The notes under the pieces: generated by a model | What the model was told of the DNA's origin: nothing | Database searches by the model: none | Seen by the model: only the letters and a program-made list of their open reading frames with translations | Source: Aestuariispira ectoiniformans | GTDB lineage: Bacteria > Pseudomonadota > Alphaproteobacteria > UBA8366 > Aestuariispiraceae | Assembly (NCBI RefSeq): GCF_025136295.1 | Contig: NZ_CP062788.1 | Location: 1,767,001-1,831,000, forward strand | Reading direction: 5' to 3' | DNA length: 64,000 bases | Shown here: piece after piece, positions 1-7,208 of the stretch | Position numbering within the stretch: the stretch's first letter is position 1 | Layout: each line of letters opens with the position of its first letter | Program-made: the position numbers and the translations under genes

Positions 1-618
1 CGCCGTGTCGGCGGGAATACCCTGCTGTTCACAGGCTTCTTCCACATCTGCCAGGAAGGCGTCAAATTCGTAGAGCTCCTCAATGCCATAGCATTGGGTC
101 ATGGTCTGGCGGCGCGCCATGCTGGCGGAATGAGCCTGTTGGGCGCGGCCGCCGGGCGTCAGTTCCTTGTCCAGCAGGTAAAACTCCAGTTCAACCGCCA
201 CAACCGGCGTCAGCCCCATGTCGGTTAGAGGCTGCATCGCTGTTTTCAGGATATGACGCGGATCGCCGAAGAAGGGATTGCCCTCGTCGTCGAACATGGA
301 GGCAATCACCTGTCCTGTCGGGCGGGCTGCCCAGGGCACCATCTGCAAGGTGCCGGAAATGCCGAAACAGGCATAATCGGGGTCGCCGTCCTGACTGCCA
401 TAGGGTATCGTGGTGCAGTTTTGACCCGTCGTATCAAGAAGATAGGTGGAAAAAGGCAGTCGGATGCCGTCATCGGCCAGTTTATGCGCGGTTTCCCGAC
501 CGATGCGTTTGCCGCGGAATACGCCATTTGCATCCGGGACCAACATATCGATGCCTGTAATGTCGGGATGCTTGTTCAGGAAGTCCTGAATTTCCTGCAC
601 CGTGATTCTGTTTGCCAT
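1..618 (-). CDS. Gamma-glutamylpolyamine synthetase-like (glutamine synthetase family), C-terminus outside window
   Basis: Glutamine-synthetase-fold ligase expected to condense glutamate with an amine using ATP in the cytoplasm. Only the first 206 residues lie in the window; the gene runs off the left edge. The N-terminal beta-grasp domain carries VPDANGVFRGKR (about residues 28-39), and the catalytic domain begins with the glutamate-rich strand VELEFYL near residue 142. Two ATGs stand in tandem; the second is chosen because AGGTGG lies at a better distance from it. It is head-to-head with a full-length paralogue only 113 bp away, and the shared gap holds a TGTGATCACA operator. Context (spuC, puuC, puuB, potFGHI) points to polyamines rather than ammonia as acceptor. 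That substrate is inference; the fold is certain. Confidence 0.88.
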   Translation of the reverse strand, partial: MANRITVQEIQDFLNKHPDITGIDMLVPDANGVFRGKRIGRETAHKLADDGIRLPFSTYLLDTTGQNCTTIPYGSQDGDPDYACFGISGTLQMVPWAARPTGQVIASMFDDEGNPFFGDPRHILKTAMQPLTDMGLTPVVAVELEFYLLDKELTPGGRAQQAHSASMARRQTMTQCYGIEELYEFDAFLADVEEACEQQGIPADTA

Positions 619-693
619 CATGCCACCTGATTAAAAAACACTGGGCCAGTTCGGGAAATCGCATTTGTTCGTTGCCCGGAAGCCCGAAATATC

Positions 694-708
694 TAAAATG
701 TGATCACA
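694..708 (+). promoter_or_regulatory. Palindromic operator TGTGATCACA overlapping a -10 box (puuA promoter)
   Basis: A TTGCCC (672-677), 16-bp spacer and TAAAAT (694-699) make a plausible sigma-70 promoter for the downstream puuA-like gene. The perfect palindrome TGTGATCACA (699-708) begins at the last base of the -10 box and ends 23 bp before the start codon. The same layout recurs at spuC and puuC, so this is read as a repressor operator. It may also act on the divergent paralogue. Confidence 0.7.
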
Positions 709-731
709 AAGAAACAACTTTCTGAGGCTTC

Positions 732-2075
732 ATGTCAATACTTAGCGAATGGTTGGATCAAACACAGGCAGAAGAAGTTGAATGCCTGGTGCCCGATATG
801 TCGGGTATTGCGCGGGGAAAAATCGTTCCCGCAAACAAATTTTTGAAAGGGGTTGAAGACCGTAGCCTTCGCCTTCCCGAGGTCGTCTTCAGCATGGCCG
901 TCACTGGGGATTTTGTTGACGAGTCTGAAATCGTTTCCGAGGTGAACACCGATATTTTAATGGTGCCGGATGAGAATTCCATTCGGGTCGTGCCCTGGTA
1001 TGATTATTCATCTGCACAAGTTATTTGCGACGCCGTCTATACGAACGGTGAGTTAGTCGATCTTGCGCCACGTTCTGTTCTGAAGCGCATTTTGAAAATG
1101 TATGAGGAAAACGGCTGGAAGCCCGTTGTGGCGCCCGAGCTGGAATTTTATTTCGTCAAAAAGAATCTGGACCCGGATAACCCGCTGGAGGCGCCGATCG
1201 GCCTTTCCGGCCGCAAGGAGTCCGGCCGCCAGGCCTATGGCATCGACGCCGCGAACGAATTCGACCATGTGGTGGAAGATATCTATGACTTCTGTGAGAA
1301 GGCCCACATTGATATCGACACGATGATCCATGAGGCCGGCCCCGCCCAGATGGAGTTCAACTTCAATCACGGCGACCCGCTGGAACTGGCGGATCAGGTC
1401 TTCCTGGCAAAGCGTGCGGTGCGCCAGGCGGCGATGCGCCACGATATGTATGCGACCTTCATGGCGAAGCCCCATGCCAACGAGCCGGGCTCTGCCATGC
1501 ATATTCACCAGTCGATCATCGATATGGAAACGGGTCAGAACATCTTTGCCACGAAGGCAGGCAAGGATTCCAAATATCTGCTGAACTATATCGGTGGGTT
1601 GCAGCGCTATGTCGGGGCTGCAATGCCGCTGTTCGGGGCGAATGTGAACTCCTATCGCCGGATTTCGCCTTATACCGATGCACCGATCAACACTCATTGG
1701 GGCCATGATAACCGCACGGTTGGCCTGCGCGTGCCGGATTCCGGTCCGGAAGCGCGCCGCGTTGAAAACCGTGTGCCCGGTGCGGATGCCAATCCTTATC
1801 TGGCGATGGCGGCAACGCTGGCTTGCGGGCTGCTCGGGATGCTGGAACGGCGCAAGGCAACCAAGCCGATGGAGGGTGATGCCTATCGACTGGCTTTCAA
1901 CCTGCCGCGTCACCAGGAAATGGCGATGCAGAAACTGAATTACTGCAAGCCGTTGAAAACCATCCTGGGTGAGCGTTTCGTCAAAAACCTGATGGAAGTG
2001 AAGAACCAGGAATACGACCTCTACCACAAGGTCATCAGCTCCTGGGAGCGTGAGAACCTGCTGTTGAATGTTTAA
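732..2075 (+). CDS. puuA: Gamma-glutamylputrescine synthetase (glutamine synthetase family)
   Basis: Cytoplasmic ATP-dependent ligase, 447 residues, the usual length for PuuA-type enzymes. Visible are the N-terminal beta-grasp segment with VPDMSGIARGKI (about residues 21-32), the metal/glutamate-site strand PELEFYF near residue 136, the ATP-site motif with GSAMHIHQS near residue 256, NSYRRISPYTDAP near residue 305, and ENRVPGADANPYLA near residue 347. These follow the GS signature order. GAGG lies ahead of the ATG. A strong intrinsic terminator follows immediately, so the gene is a single transcription unit controlled by the TGTGATCACA operator. It would glutamylate putrescine as the first step of the Puu route. 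The exact amine is inferred from the neighbours; it is clearly not a housekeeping GlnA. Confidence 0.9.
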   Translation: MSILSEWLDQTQAEEVECLVPDMSGIARGKIVPANKFLKGVEDRSLRLPEVVFSMAVTGDFVDESEIVSEVNTDILMVPDENSIRVVPWYDYSSAQVICDAVYTNGELVDLAPRSVLKRILKMYEENGWKPVVAPELEFYFVKKNLDPDNPLEAPIGLSGRKESGRQAYGIDAANEFDHVVEDIYDFCEKAHIDIDTMIHEAGPAQMEFNFNHGDPLELADQVFLAKRAVRQAAMRHDMYATFMAKPHANEPGSAMHIHQSIIDMETGQNIFATKAGKDSKYLLNYIGGLQRYVGAAMPLFGANVNSYRRISPYTDAPINTHWGHDNRTVGLRVPDSGPEARRVENRVPGADANPYLAMAATLACGLLGMLERRKATKPMEGDAYRLAFNLPRHQEMAMQKLNYCKPLKTILGERFVKNLMEVKNQEYDLYHKVISSWERENLLLNV

Positions 2076-2096
2076 TGCAACAGCGTTGACGTGAGC

Positions 2097-2130
2097 AAAA
2101 CGGCGGCCACTATGGTCGCCGTTTTCTTTT
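2097..2130 (+). terminator. Intrinsic terminator after puuA-like gene
   Basis: The arms AAAACGGCG (2097-2105) and CGCCGTTTT (2117-2125) pair perfectly, with a further CCA/TGG inside a tight loop, followed by CTTTT. It lies 22 bp after the upstream stop codon. Confidence 0.9.
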
Positions 2131-2165
2131 TGGCGGGACGTGATCGGATTGACGGTGAGGCGACT

Positions 2166-2735
2166 TTGAAACAGCCCCAAAACACTCTCTACTTTCCCTG
2201 TTCCGGGAAGTGGGTTCTCAAAATCGCCTGCCTTTGCGGGATACTATTTGCTGTTACGATTGTGGCGTTAGGCGCGTTGATTGTTGAAAGCGGTTTTCCC
2301 GATGCTGATTGGGAAGAGCTTGCGTTGGGGGCTGGTATGACTGTGGGTGCGCTTTGGTTGGGCCTGACGCCGTTATTGCTTTTCCGCCGTGTTAGAACAT
2401 CCAGGGCCGGGCTCTGGATTGATGACCATGGCTTTGTGGACCAGACCTCTTTCTATGCGGTTGGGAGGGTGGCCTGGTCGGAGGTCGGCGATATGTGGCA
2501 CCTCCAGATGCAGCGCCAGCATTTCCTCGGTCTGGATCTGAAAGATCCGCAAGGTTTTCGCTGCCGGTTATCCCTCTACCAAAAGATTGTTATCGGGCTG
2601 AACAAATTCTTTTTCGATGCCGACTATTTTGTCTCCGTCACCCCTTTGCAGGCGACACCGCAGGAAATCCTTAGTGTCATGATGGAATATCACAGCAACC
2701 ACAATATCTGTGCGGGCGATGGGAAAAAGCTTTGA
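2166..2735 (+). CDS. Small two-TM membrane protein with a cytoplasmic PH-like tail, function unknown
   Basis: Unassigned protein of about 189 residues. Two hydrophobic segments (about residues 16-40 and 50-75) are followed by a soluble tail with IDDHGFVDQT and VAWSEVGDM, a pattern like the small membrane proteins with a PH-like (STM3941-type) domain; that comparison is from memory and tentative. The frame stays open upstream through the puuA terminator, so an upstream start is unlikely. A TTG preceded by GGTGAGG at 5-nt spacing is the best start. It sits alone between the terminator and the spuC promoter. Whether it has anything to do with polyamines is unknown. Confidence 0.55.
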   Translation: MKQPQNTLYFPCSGKWVLKIACLCGILFAVTIVALGALIVESGFPDADWEELALGAGMTVGALWLGLTPLLLFRRVRTSRAGLWIDDHGFVDQTSFYAVGRVAWSEVGDMWHLQMQRQHFLGLDLKDPQGFRCRLSLYQKIVIGLNKFFFDADYFVSVTPLQATPQEILSVMMEYHSNHNICAGDGKKL

Positions 2736-2771
2736 TCTTATCTGCTGCCTCCAGTAGAATGTGATCACATT
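2732..2771 (+). promoter_or_regulatory. spuC promoter with palindromic operator AATGTGATCACATT
   Basis: TTGATC (2732-2737), a 17-bp spacer and TAGAAT (2755-2760) form a good sigma-70 promoter. The perfect 14-bp palindrome AATGTGATCACATT (2758-2771) overlaps the end of the -10 box and the expected transcription start. It is the longest of the four copies. The promoter lies inside the 3' end of the upstream gene, leaving a leader of roughly 230 nt before the spuC start. Confidence 0.7.
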
Positions 2772-3000
2772 TTGGCTGTCAGGCCTGAAACGACAAATAC
2801 GTTAAGGACGGGAATGCGCGGACAATCATTCAAATCATTCTGGCATCGTACGCCGACCGGGCGTTATCGCCTGATGGTTTGCTGTGCGCGTATCGACTAT
2901 ACGCCCTGACGCGACGGATCATATTCCGACCACCGGCATGCGCCCTCACGGCAGGGCCAGCCCAATGATAAAACACTTATCTGCTTTGGTGAGGACATCC

Positions 3001-4383
3001 ATGAGCGAAGTCTTGAAAAACTATGATTTGGAAGAGCTGAAGAAGCTCGACAATGACCATCACATGCACCCCTTCACGGACTATAAGGGCCTGGAAGGTG
3101 AGGGCGGCAGCCGCGTGATCGTACGTGGCGAAGGCTGCTACCTTTATGATGCCGAGGGCCACAAGATTCTCGATGGTATGTCGGGCCTGTGGTGCACAAA
3201 TGTGGGCTATGGCCGCAAGGAACTGGCAGAAGCCGCCTATGAACAGCTTCTGGAGCTTCCCTACTACAACACCTTCTTCAAGACGACGACGCCGCCGGCG
3301 GCCAAACTGGCCGCCAAGGTTGCCAGCCTGCTGCCGGATAATATGAATCATGTCTTCTTCTCCGGTTCCGGTTCTGAGGCCAACGACACCAACCTGCGTC
3401 TGGCGCGCCATTTCTGGCAGTTGGAAGGCAAGCCCAACAAGAAGATCATTATCAGCCGCGAAAATGCCTATCACGGCTCCACCATTGCCGGCGCCAGCCT
3501 GGGCGGAATGTCGGCCATGCACAAACAGGCCGGTCTGGAAATTCCGGGCATTGAACATGTGATGCAACCCTATTGGTTCGGCGAAGGCGGGGACATGACC
3601 CCGGATGAATTCGGCATCTATGCGGCCAGGAAGGTTGAGGAGAAGATCCTCGAGGTTGGTGCGGATAATGTGGCGGCCTTCATCGGCGAGCCGGTCCAGG
3701 GTGCGGGCGGCGTGATCATTCCACCGAAGACCTACTGGGCGGAAATCAACCGCATTTGCGAACAGTATGACATCCTGCTGATCTGCGACGAAGTGATCTG
3801 CGGTTTCGGTCGTACGGGCAATTGGTTCGGTCACCAGACCCTGGGGATAAAACCGGATATCGTCACCATGGCGAAGGGCCTCAGCTCCGGCTATCTGCCG
3901 ATTTCCGCCTCCGGCGTGGGCGACCGTGTTTACAACACGCTTTACGAAAAAGGCGGTGAGTTCTTCCACGGTTATACCTATTCCGGTCACCCGGCTGCCG
4001 CCGCCGTGGCGCTTCGCAACATTGAGATCATCGAACGCGAAGGTCTGGTCGAAAAGGTTCGCAACGAAACAGGACCGTATCTGGCGCAGAAGATCAAGGA
4101 ACTGGACGATCATCCGATTGTCGGTGAAACCCGCACCCTGGGTCTGCTGGCGGCAATCGAGATTACCAACGACAAGGCCAAACGCACCCGTTTCGAACCG
4201 GCTGGCAAGGCCGGTACAATCTGCCGTGACGAGTTCTTCAAACGCAATACGGTCATGCGGGCCTGTGGTGACGTGATGGTGACCGCACCGCCGCTGACCA
4301 TCGAAAAAAGCCAGATTGATGATCTGATCAATACGGCGCGTGAATGCCTGGATGCGACGGCAAAGGAACTGGGCGTCATCTGA
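3001..4383 (+). CDS. spuC: Putrescine:pyruvate aminotransferase (class III PLP)
   Basis: PLP-dependent class III omega-aminotransferase, 460 residues, matching SpuC/putrescine:pyruvate and related beta-alanine:pyruvate transaminases. It would convert putrescine to 4-aminobutanal with pyruvate as acceptor. Visible are GMSGLWCTNVGYG near residue 59, GSEAND near residue 123, the PLP-phosphate/Asp region LICDEVICGFGRTG near residue 259, and the Schiff-base lysine in MAKGLSSGY near residue 290. The frame is open further upstream, but the ATG used here has GGTGAGGA before it and matches the family N-terminus. It has its own operator-bearing promoter and a terminator, so it is transcribed alone. Polyamine specificity comes from context; diaminobutanoate or beta-alanine substrates cannot be excluded. 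Confidence 0.9.
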   Translation: MSEVLKNYDLEELKKLDNDHHMHPFTDYKGLEGEGGSRVIVRGEGCYLYDAEGHKILDGMSGLWCTNVGYGRKELAEAAYEQLLELPYYNTFFKTTTPPAAKLAAKVASLLPDNMNHVFFSGSGSEANDTNLRLARHFWQLEGKPNKKIIISRENAYHGSTIAGASLGGMSAMHKQAGLEIPGIEHVMQPYWFGEGGDMTPDEFGIYAARKVEEKILEVGADNVAAFIGEPVQGAGGVIIPPKTYWAEINRICEQYDILLICDEVICGFGRTGNWFGHQTLGIKPDIVTMAKGLSSGYLPISASGVGDRVYNTLYEKGGEFFHGYTYSGHPAAAAVALRNIEIIEREGLVEKVRNETGPYLAQKIKELDDHPIVGETRTLGLLAAIEITNDKAKRTRFEPAGKAGTICRDEFFKRNTVMRACGDVMVTAPPLTIEKSQIDDLINTARECLDATAKELGVI

Positions 4384-4406
4384 CCCCTGCCTGCGGCACG
4401 CTGATG

Positions 4407-4442
4407 AAAAGCGCCCCTTCCACATCGGAGGGGGCGTTTTTT
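4407..4442 (+). terminator. Intrinsic terminator after spuC
   Basis: A GC-rich hairpin (GCGCCCCTTCC paired with GGAGGGGGC) is followed by GTTTTTTGTT, 23 bp after the spuC stop codon. Confidence 0.88.
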
Positions 4443-4550
4443 GTTGCCTTGAAAGATTAAAAAGTTAGCCAAGGCTTGATTCGGCTCGAATTTGGGCGCA
4501 GGAAGTTTGTCGTGGTGGGATGCCAACATAGATGGATTAATGGGTTCACG

Positions 4551-5351
4551 ATGAATCGTAGCTTTCGGAGACTGTTGAGACGGACGCTGGCTATCGCGTT
4601 CTTTGCTCTGCTTGTGTATTTTGCCCCGTATTTCCTGCTGTTCTATGCGATCTGCGGCGCGCTGGATGTGATGCGCCATCGCAGGATCGATATGCCTTTG
4701 TTGAAGCGTTATTTCTTCGGTAACGGCGGGCTGACCTGGTTGCTGTCGCCCTTCAATCTGCTCATCGACCTGTTGTCCAAGCGCAATCATTATGTCTACA
4801 GGCTGACGGACTTACCTGAGGACTATCAGGCGGAAATCACCGATGCCATTGATCGATTCAAGGACAACAAGGATTACCTGATCGAGACGATGAACGGGCG
4901 TTTGGCGGATAACCGCCGGGGGATGCTGTTCCTGCGTTGGTACGATCGCAAGATGGACCAGAGCATCCTGGAGTTCGACCGGGATTATAAATATATCAAG
5001 ACGATTGCAGTTTCGGTCTTTAACAAACGTCAGAATACCAAGCTGCACTTCGGGCCACTTCGCCTGACCTTGCGGGTACTCTACAACCTGACGCCGGTTC
5101 ACGATGACAATGTTTTTATTGAGGTTGGTGGCCAGAAGCATTTCTGGCATGACGACCCATTGTTCATCTTCGACGATACCCTGTTGCACAGGTCGCTGAA
5201 TGACTCGGACAATATCCGTTATTGCCTGTTCATGGATATCGTGCGGCCCAGCGCCTTTCCGGGGCTGCTGACCTTCCTGCTGAAGGCACTGAACATGCTG
5301 CTTCAGAAAATCAAAGGGATTTTCTACAAGAATTGGAGCGTGATCCGCTAA
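4551..5351 (+). CDS. LpxO-like lipid A / Asp-Asn beta-hydroxylase family dioxygenase
   Basis: Fe(II)/2-oxoglutarate dioxygenase fold of the aspartyl/asparaginyl beta-hydroxylase family, closest in layout to lipid A hydroxylase LpxO. The 266 residues start with a membrane anchor (about residues 12-36), as in LpxO, and the catalytic domain follows. Recognisable are HFGP (His166), FDDTLLHRS (second metal His213) and IRYCL (2-oxoglutarate Arg223), then FMDIVRP. By my alignment the first metal histidine is replaced by Leu177 (LRVLYNL where the family has LRxHLGL). The enzyme may therefore be inactive or altered, so no gene symbol is given. The start is the ATG before MNRSFRRLL; the upstream open frame lacks family-like sequence. 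Confidence 0.72.
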   Translation: MNRSFRRLLRRTLAIAFFALLVYFAPYFLLFYAICGALDVMRHRRIDMPLLKRYFFGNGGLTWLLSPFNLLIDLLSKRNHYVYRLTDLPEDYQAEITDAIDRFKDNKDYLIETMNGRLADNRRGMLFLRWYDRKMDQSILEFDRDYKYIKTIAVSVFNKRQNTKLHFGPLRLTLRVLYNLTPVHDDNVFIEVGGQKHFWHDDPLFIFDDTLLHRSLNDSDNIRYCLFMDIVRPSAFPGLLTFLLKALNMLLQKIKGIFYKNWSVIR

Positions 5352-5361
5352 GGCGGATCAC
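5340..5361. terminator. Perfect 9-bp hairpin spanning the lpxO-like stop codon
   Basis: GTGATCCGC and GCGGATCAC flank a 4-nt loop that contains most of the stop codon of the upstream gene. It separates two convergent genes. There is no T-tract on either strand, so its strength as a terminator is doubtful; it could equally protect the 3' end of the mRNA. Confidence 0.4.
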
Positions 5362-5367
5362 CTCTCC

Positions 5368-5745
5368 TCACGCTTTCCAGGTTTTCGCGTTCTCTTCAAA
5401 ATCCGCCCGCTGCGGATTGACCACGCAAAAGCGTTGACCGGTGGGGGCTTCCATTACGACCCAACGGGGGAAGTCCTCTATCCGCTTTGCCCCCAGTTTT
5501 TCCAGACGAGATACCTCTGCCGCGATATCGTCGGTTTCGATATCCAGATGAATGCGGCTGTCGTGATTGACGATCTGGACTTCCATCGTAGGCTCGCCGC
5601 TGGCCGTTTTCAGTTCGGCATAACGGTCGTCCCCCGGATGGCGTTTTACTTCATAGCCCAGGGCCTGCCCCCAAAAGCGGGCAGCCTCGTCCAGGTCCTG
5701 GGATTTACAGTCGATGATAAAGGAACCAAGGCGGCTTTTATGCAT
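5368..5745 (-). CDS. VOC (glyoxalase/bleomycin-resistance) family protein
   Basis: Small vicinal-oxygen-chelate protein of 125 residues. Two beta-alpha-beta-beta-beta units are visible: residues 1-60 (LGSFIIDCKSQDLDEAARFW, then EVQIVNHD) and 65-120 (IHLDIETDDIAAEVSRLEKLGA, then MEAPTGQRFCVVNPQ). The shape is that of stand-alone glyoxalase-like proteins of unknown substrate. The open frame extends 50 codons upstream into the nitroreductase gene; the ATG at MHKSRLG is chosen for its fit to the family and the GGAGGAAC just ahead. It probably follows the nitroreductase gene in one transcript (25-bp gap). No substrate can be assigned. Confidence 0.8.
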   Translation of the reverse strand: MHKSRLGSFIIDCKSQDLDEAARFWGQALGYEVKRHPGDDRYAELKTASGEPTMEVQIVNHDSRIHLDIETDDIAAEVSRLEKLGAKRIEDFPRWVVMEAPTGQRFCVVNPQRADFEENAKTWKA

Positions 5746-5770
5746 TGTCCGTTCCTCCCGCTGAAACCTG

Positions 5771-6346
5771 TCAGCTATTTTCCGGCCAGTGGCTGATATA
5801 TTTCGTGACTTCGGGGCGCTTTTTCTCGCGTGTTTCATCCGTCGGGGTGCCGAGGTAGAGGAAACCGACGATTTCGTCTTTTGCCTGCAGTCCAAGGCCT
5901 TTCTTGACGGTCAGGTCATGGGCGGGCCAGCCGGACAGCAACACGGCGCCATATCCTTTGGCATTGGCCGCCAGCAGAATATTCTGTGTGGCGCAGGCGG
6001 TGGCGACAATCTGTTCGACCGGTGGAACCTTCGGATGGTCTTCCATGATCTCCGCGCAGATTGCGACGATCAATGGGGACCGCATAGGCTTGCTGCGAAT
6101 ATTGGCGACGGCCTCGTCATCCGCGTCCGGCGTCTTGGCAATCAGCGCCTTGGCGAACAGGTCGGCCAGATGGAGGCGGTCGTCGCCACGAATAACCTTG
6201 AACCGCCAGGGGCGGATCGCGCCATGGTCCGGTGCACTCATCCCGGCCTGCAGAATGTCCTGCAGTTCAACATCCGACGGTGCCGGATCGCCCAGCAGGT
6301 CGGCTTTGACGGATTGGCGTTGATTCAGTGTATTAAGAACAGTCAT
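5771..6346 (-). CDS. Nitroreductase family protein (YdjA-like)
   Basis: FMN-dependent NAD(P)H oxidoreductase of the nitroreductase superfamily, 191 residues, the short length of the YdjA/RutE-like subgroup. Characteristic features are RQSVK near residue 9 (FMN phosphate site), the APDHGAIRPWRF segment near residue 37, and the C-terminal GYGAVLLSG and GFLYLGTP. The start is MTVLNTLNQR, preceded by AAGGGG. It lies upstream of the VOC gene on the same strand. Physiological substrate unknown. Confidence 0.88.
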   Translation of the reverse strand: MTVLNTLNQRQSVKADLLGDPAPSDVELQDILQAGMSAPDHGAIRPWRFKVIRGDDRLHLADLFAKALIAKTPDADDEAVANIRSKPMRSPLIVAICAEIMEDHPKVPPVEQIVATACATQNILLAANAKGYGAVLLSGWPAHDLTVKKGLGLQAKDEIVGFLYLGTPTDETREKKRPEVTKYISHWPENS

Positions 6347-6417
6347 GAAAACCCCTTCGTGATATCTGCCGATCAAATATAAGACTTTTTACCGAAAGGT
6401 GAAGATGCGAATCGTTC

Positions 6418-7149
6418 TTAATTTTCCGGATTATGCTTCCTTGTCGGCGGAACGATGAAGGGCAGGGCCAGTCCGAGGATAAATCCGGCCAAATGAGCCT
6501 CCCAGGCGATACGTCCGTTCACACCGAAATATTCGCCGGGCACCATGCCGAAAACCACATTGATGATCAGCCAGAAGACAATGAAGGTGATCGTCCGTTG
6601 TTGGCTGATGAAAGGGCCACCGTGATTATGGCGGTATTTCAGGGTCAGGGCTGCGACGCCTCCAAGCAAGGCGGAAACCGCGCCGGAGGCACCGATGACC
6701 GGTGTAATGGACTGCGGATCGACTGCCGTCATCGTTGCGGCCCCGGCCAAGGCACCGAGGCAATACACGAAATAGAAGTAGCCGTCGCCCACAACGCGCG
6801 CCAAGGCGCTGCCAAAGGCCAGCAGCATGCCACAATTGACCATCAGGTGAAGCCAGCTTCCGTGGATCAGGGTATAGCCGACTGGTGACAGCAGGGTTGC
6901 GATCGGGTCAAACAGCAAGGCTTCGGTGTGGACATAACGCGCCGGGAAATAGGCGAGCTTTATCATCACCATGCTGAAGTAATGGTCCGGCAGCAGGTAA
7001 TAGAGAATGACATGGAAGCCAACGAGAACGCCGACGAGGCTGCTTACGGCGCGCGGGGCGTTCAGGATCGGTTCACGTTGATTGGGGGTATCCACCACGG
7101 ACAAGCCTTTCGTTTGATGCCTTCCAACCTTAATGGCGATGCCCGGCAA
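6418..7149 (-). CDS. Rhomboid family intramembrane serine protease
   Basis: Polytopic inner-membrane protease of about 243 residues that cleaves transmembrane substrates. The hallmarks are present: HGSWLHLMVN (HxxxN oxyanion region) near residue 95, the nucleophile motif GASGAVS near residue 152 and the catalytic histidine in AWEAHLAGFILG near residue 215. Six hydrophobic segments are visible. The start is not firmly fixed; in-frame alternatives lie within the first 20 codons (MPGIAIK or the valine codons before VDTPNQ). A bidirectional terminator separates it from puuC. Confidence 0.9.
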   Translation of the reverse strand: MPGIAIKVGRHQTKGLSVVDTPNQREPILNAPRAVSSLVGVLVGFHVILYYLLPDHYFSMVMIKLAYFPARYVHTEALLFDPIATLLSPVGYTLIHGSWLHLMVNCGMLLAFGSALARVVGDGYFYFVYCLGALAGAATMTAVDPQSITPVIGASGAVSALLGGVAALTLKYRHNHGGPFISQQRTITFIVFWLIINVVFGMVPGEYFGVNGRIAWEAHLAGFILGLALPFIVPPTRKHNPEN

Positions 7150-7157
7150 GGCAATAG

Positions 7158-7190
7158 AAAACGGCGGGCACAGGGGCCCGCCGTTTTTTG
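7158..7190 (-). terminator. Intrinsic terminator after puuC (bidirectional)
   Basis: The 12-bp arms AAAACGGCGGGC (7158-7169) and GCCCGCCGTTTT (7176-7187) enclose a 6-nt loop, with U-tracts readable on both strands. It ends puuC transcription before the rhomboid gene. Confidence 0.9.
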
Positions 7191-7208
7191 TCGTAAGAGA
7201 TGCTGCCG

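Noticed and set aside
699-708. TGTGATCACA as a CRP/FNR site
   Set aside because: CRP sites need six bases between TGTGA and TCACA and FNR sites need TTGAT-N4-ATCAA; here the halves abut directly.
1053-2180. Long open frame antisense to the puuA-like gene (also at 2977-4425, 17217-18506, 19413-20981, 50972-52378 and 52447-53970)
   Set aside because: They mirror strongly conserved enzymes codon for codon, have no family-like sequence and arise from the codon bias of the real genes.
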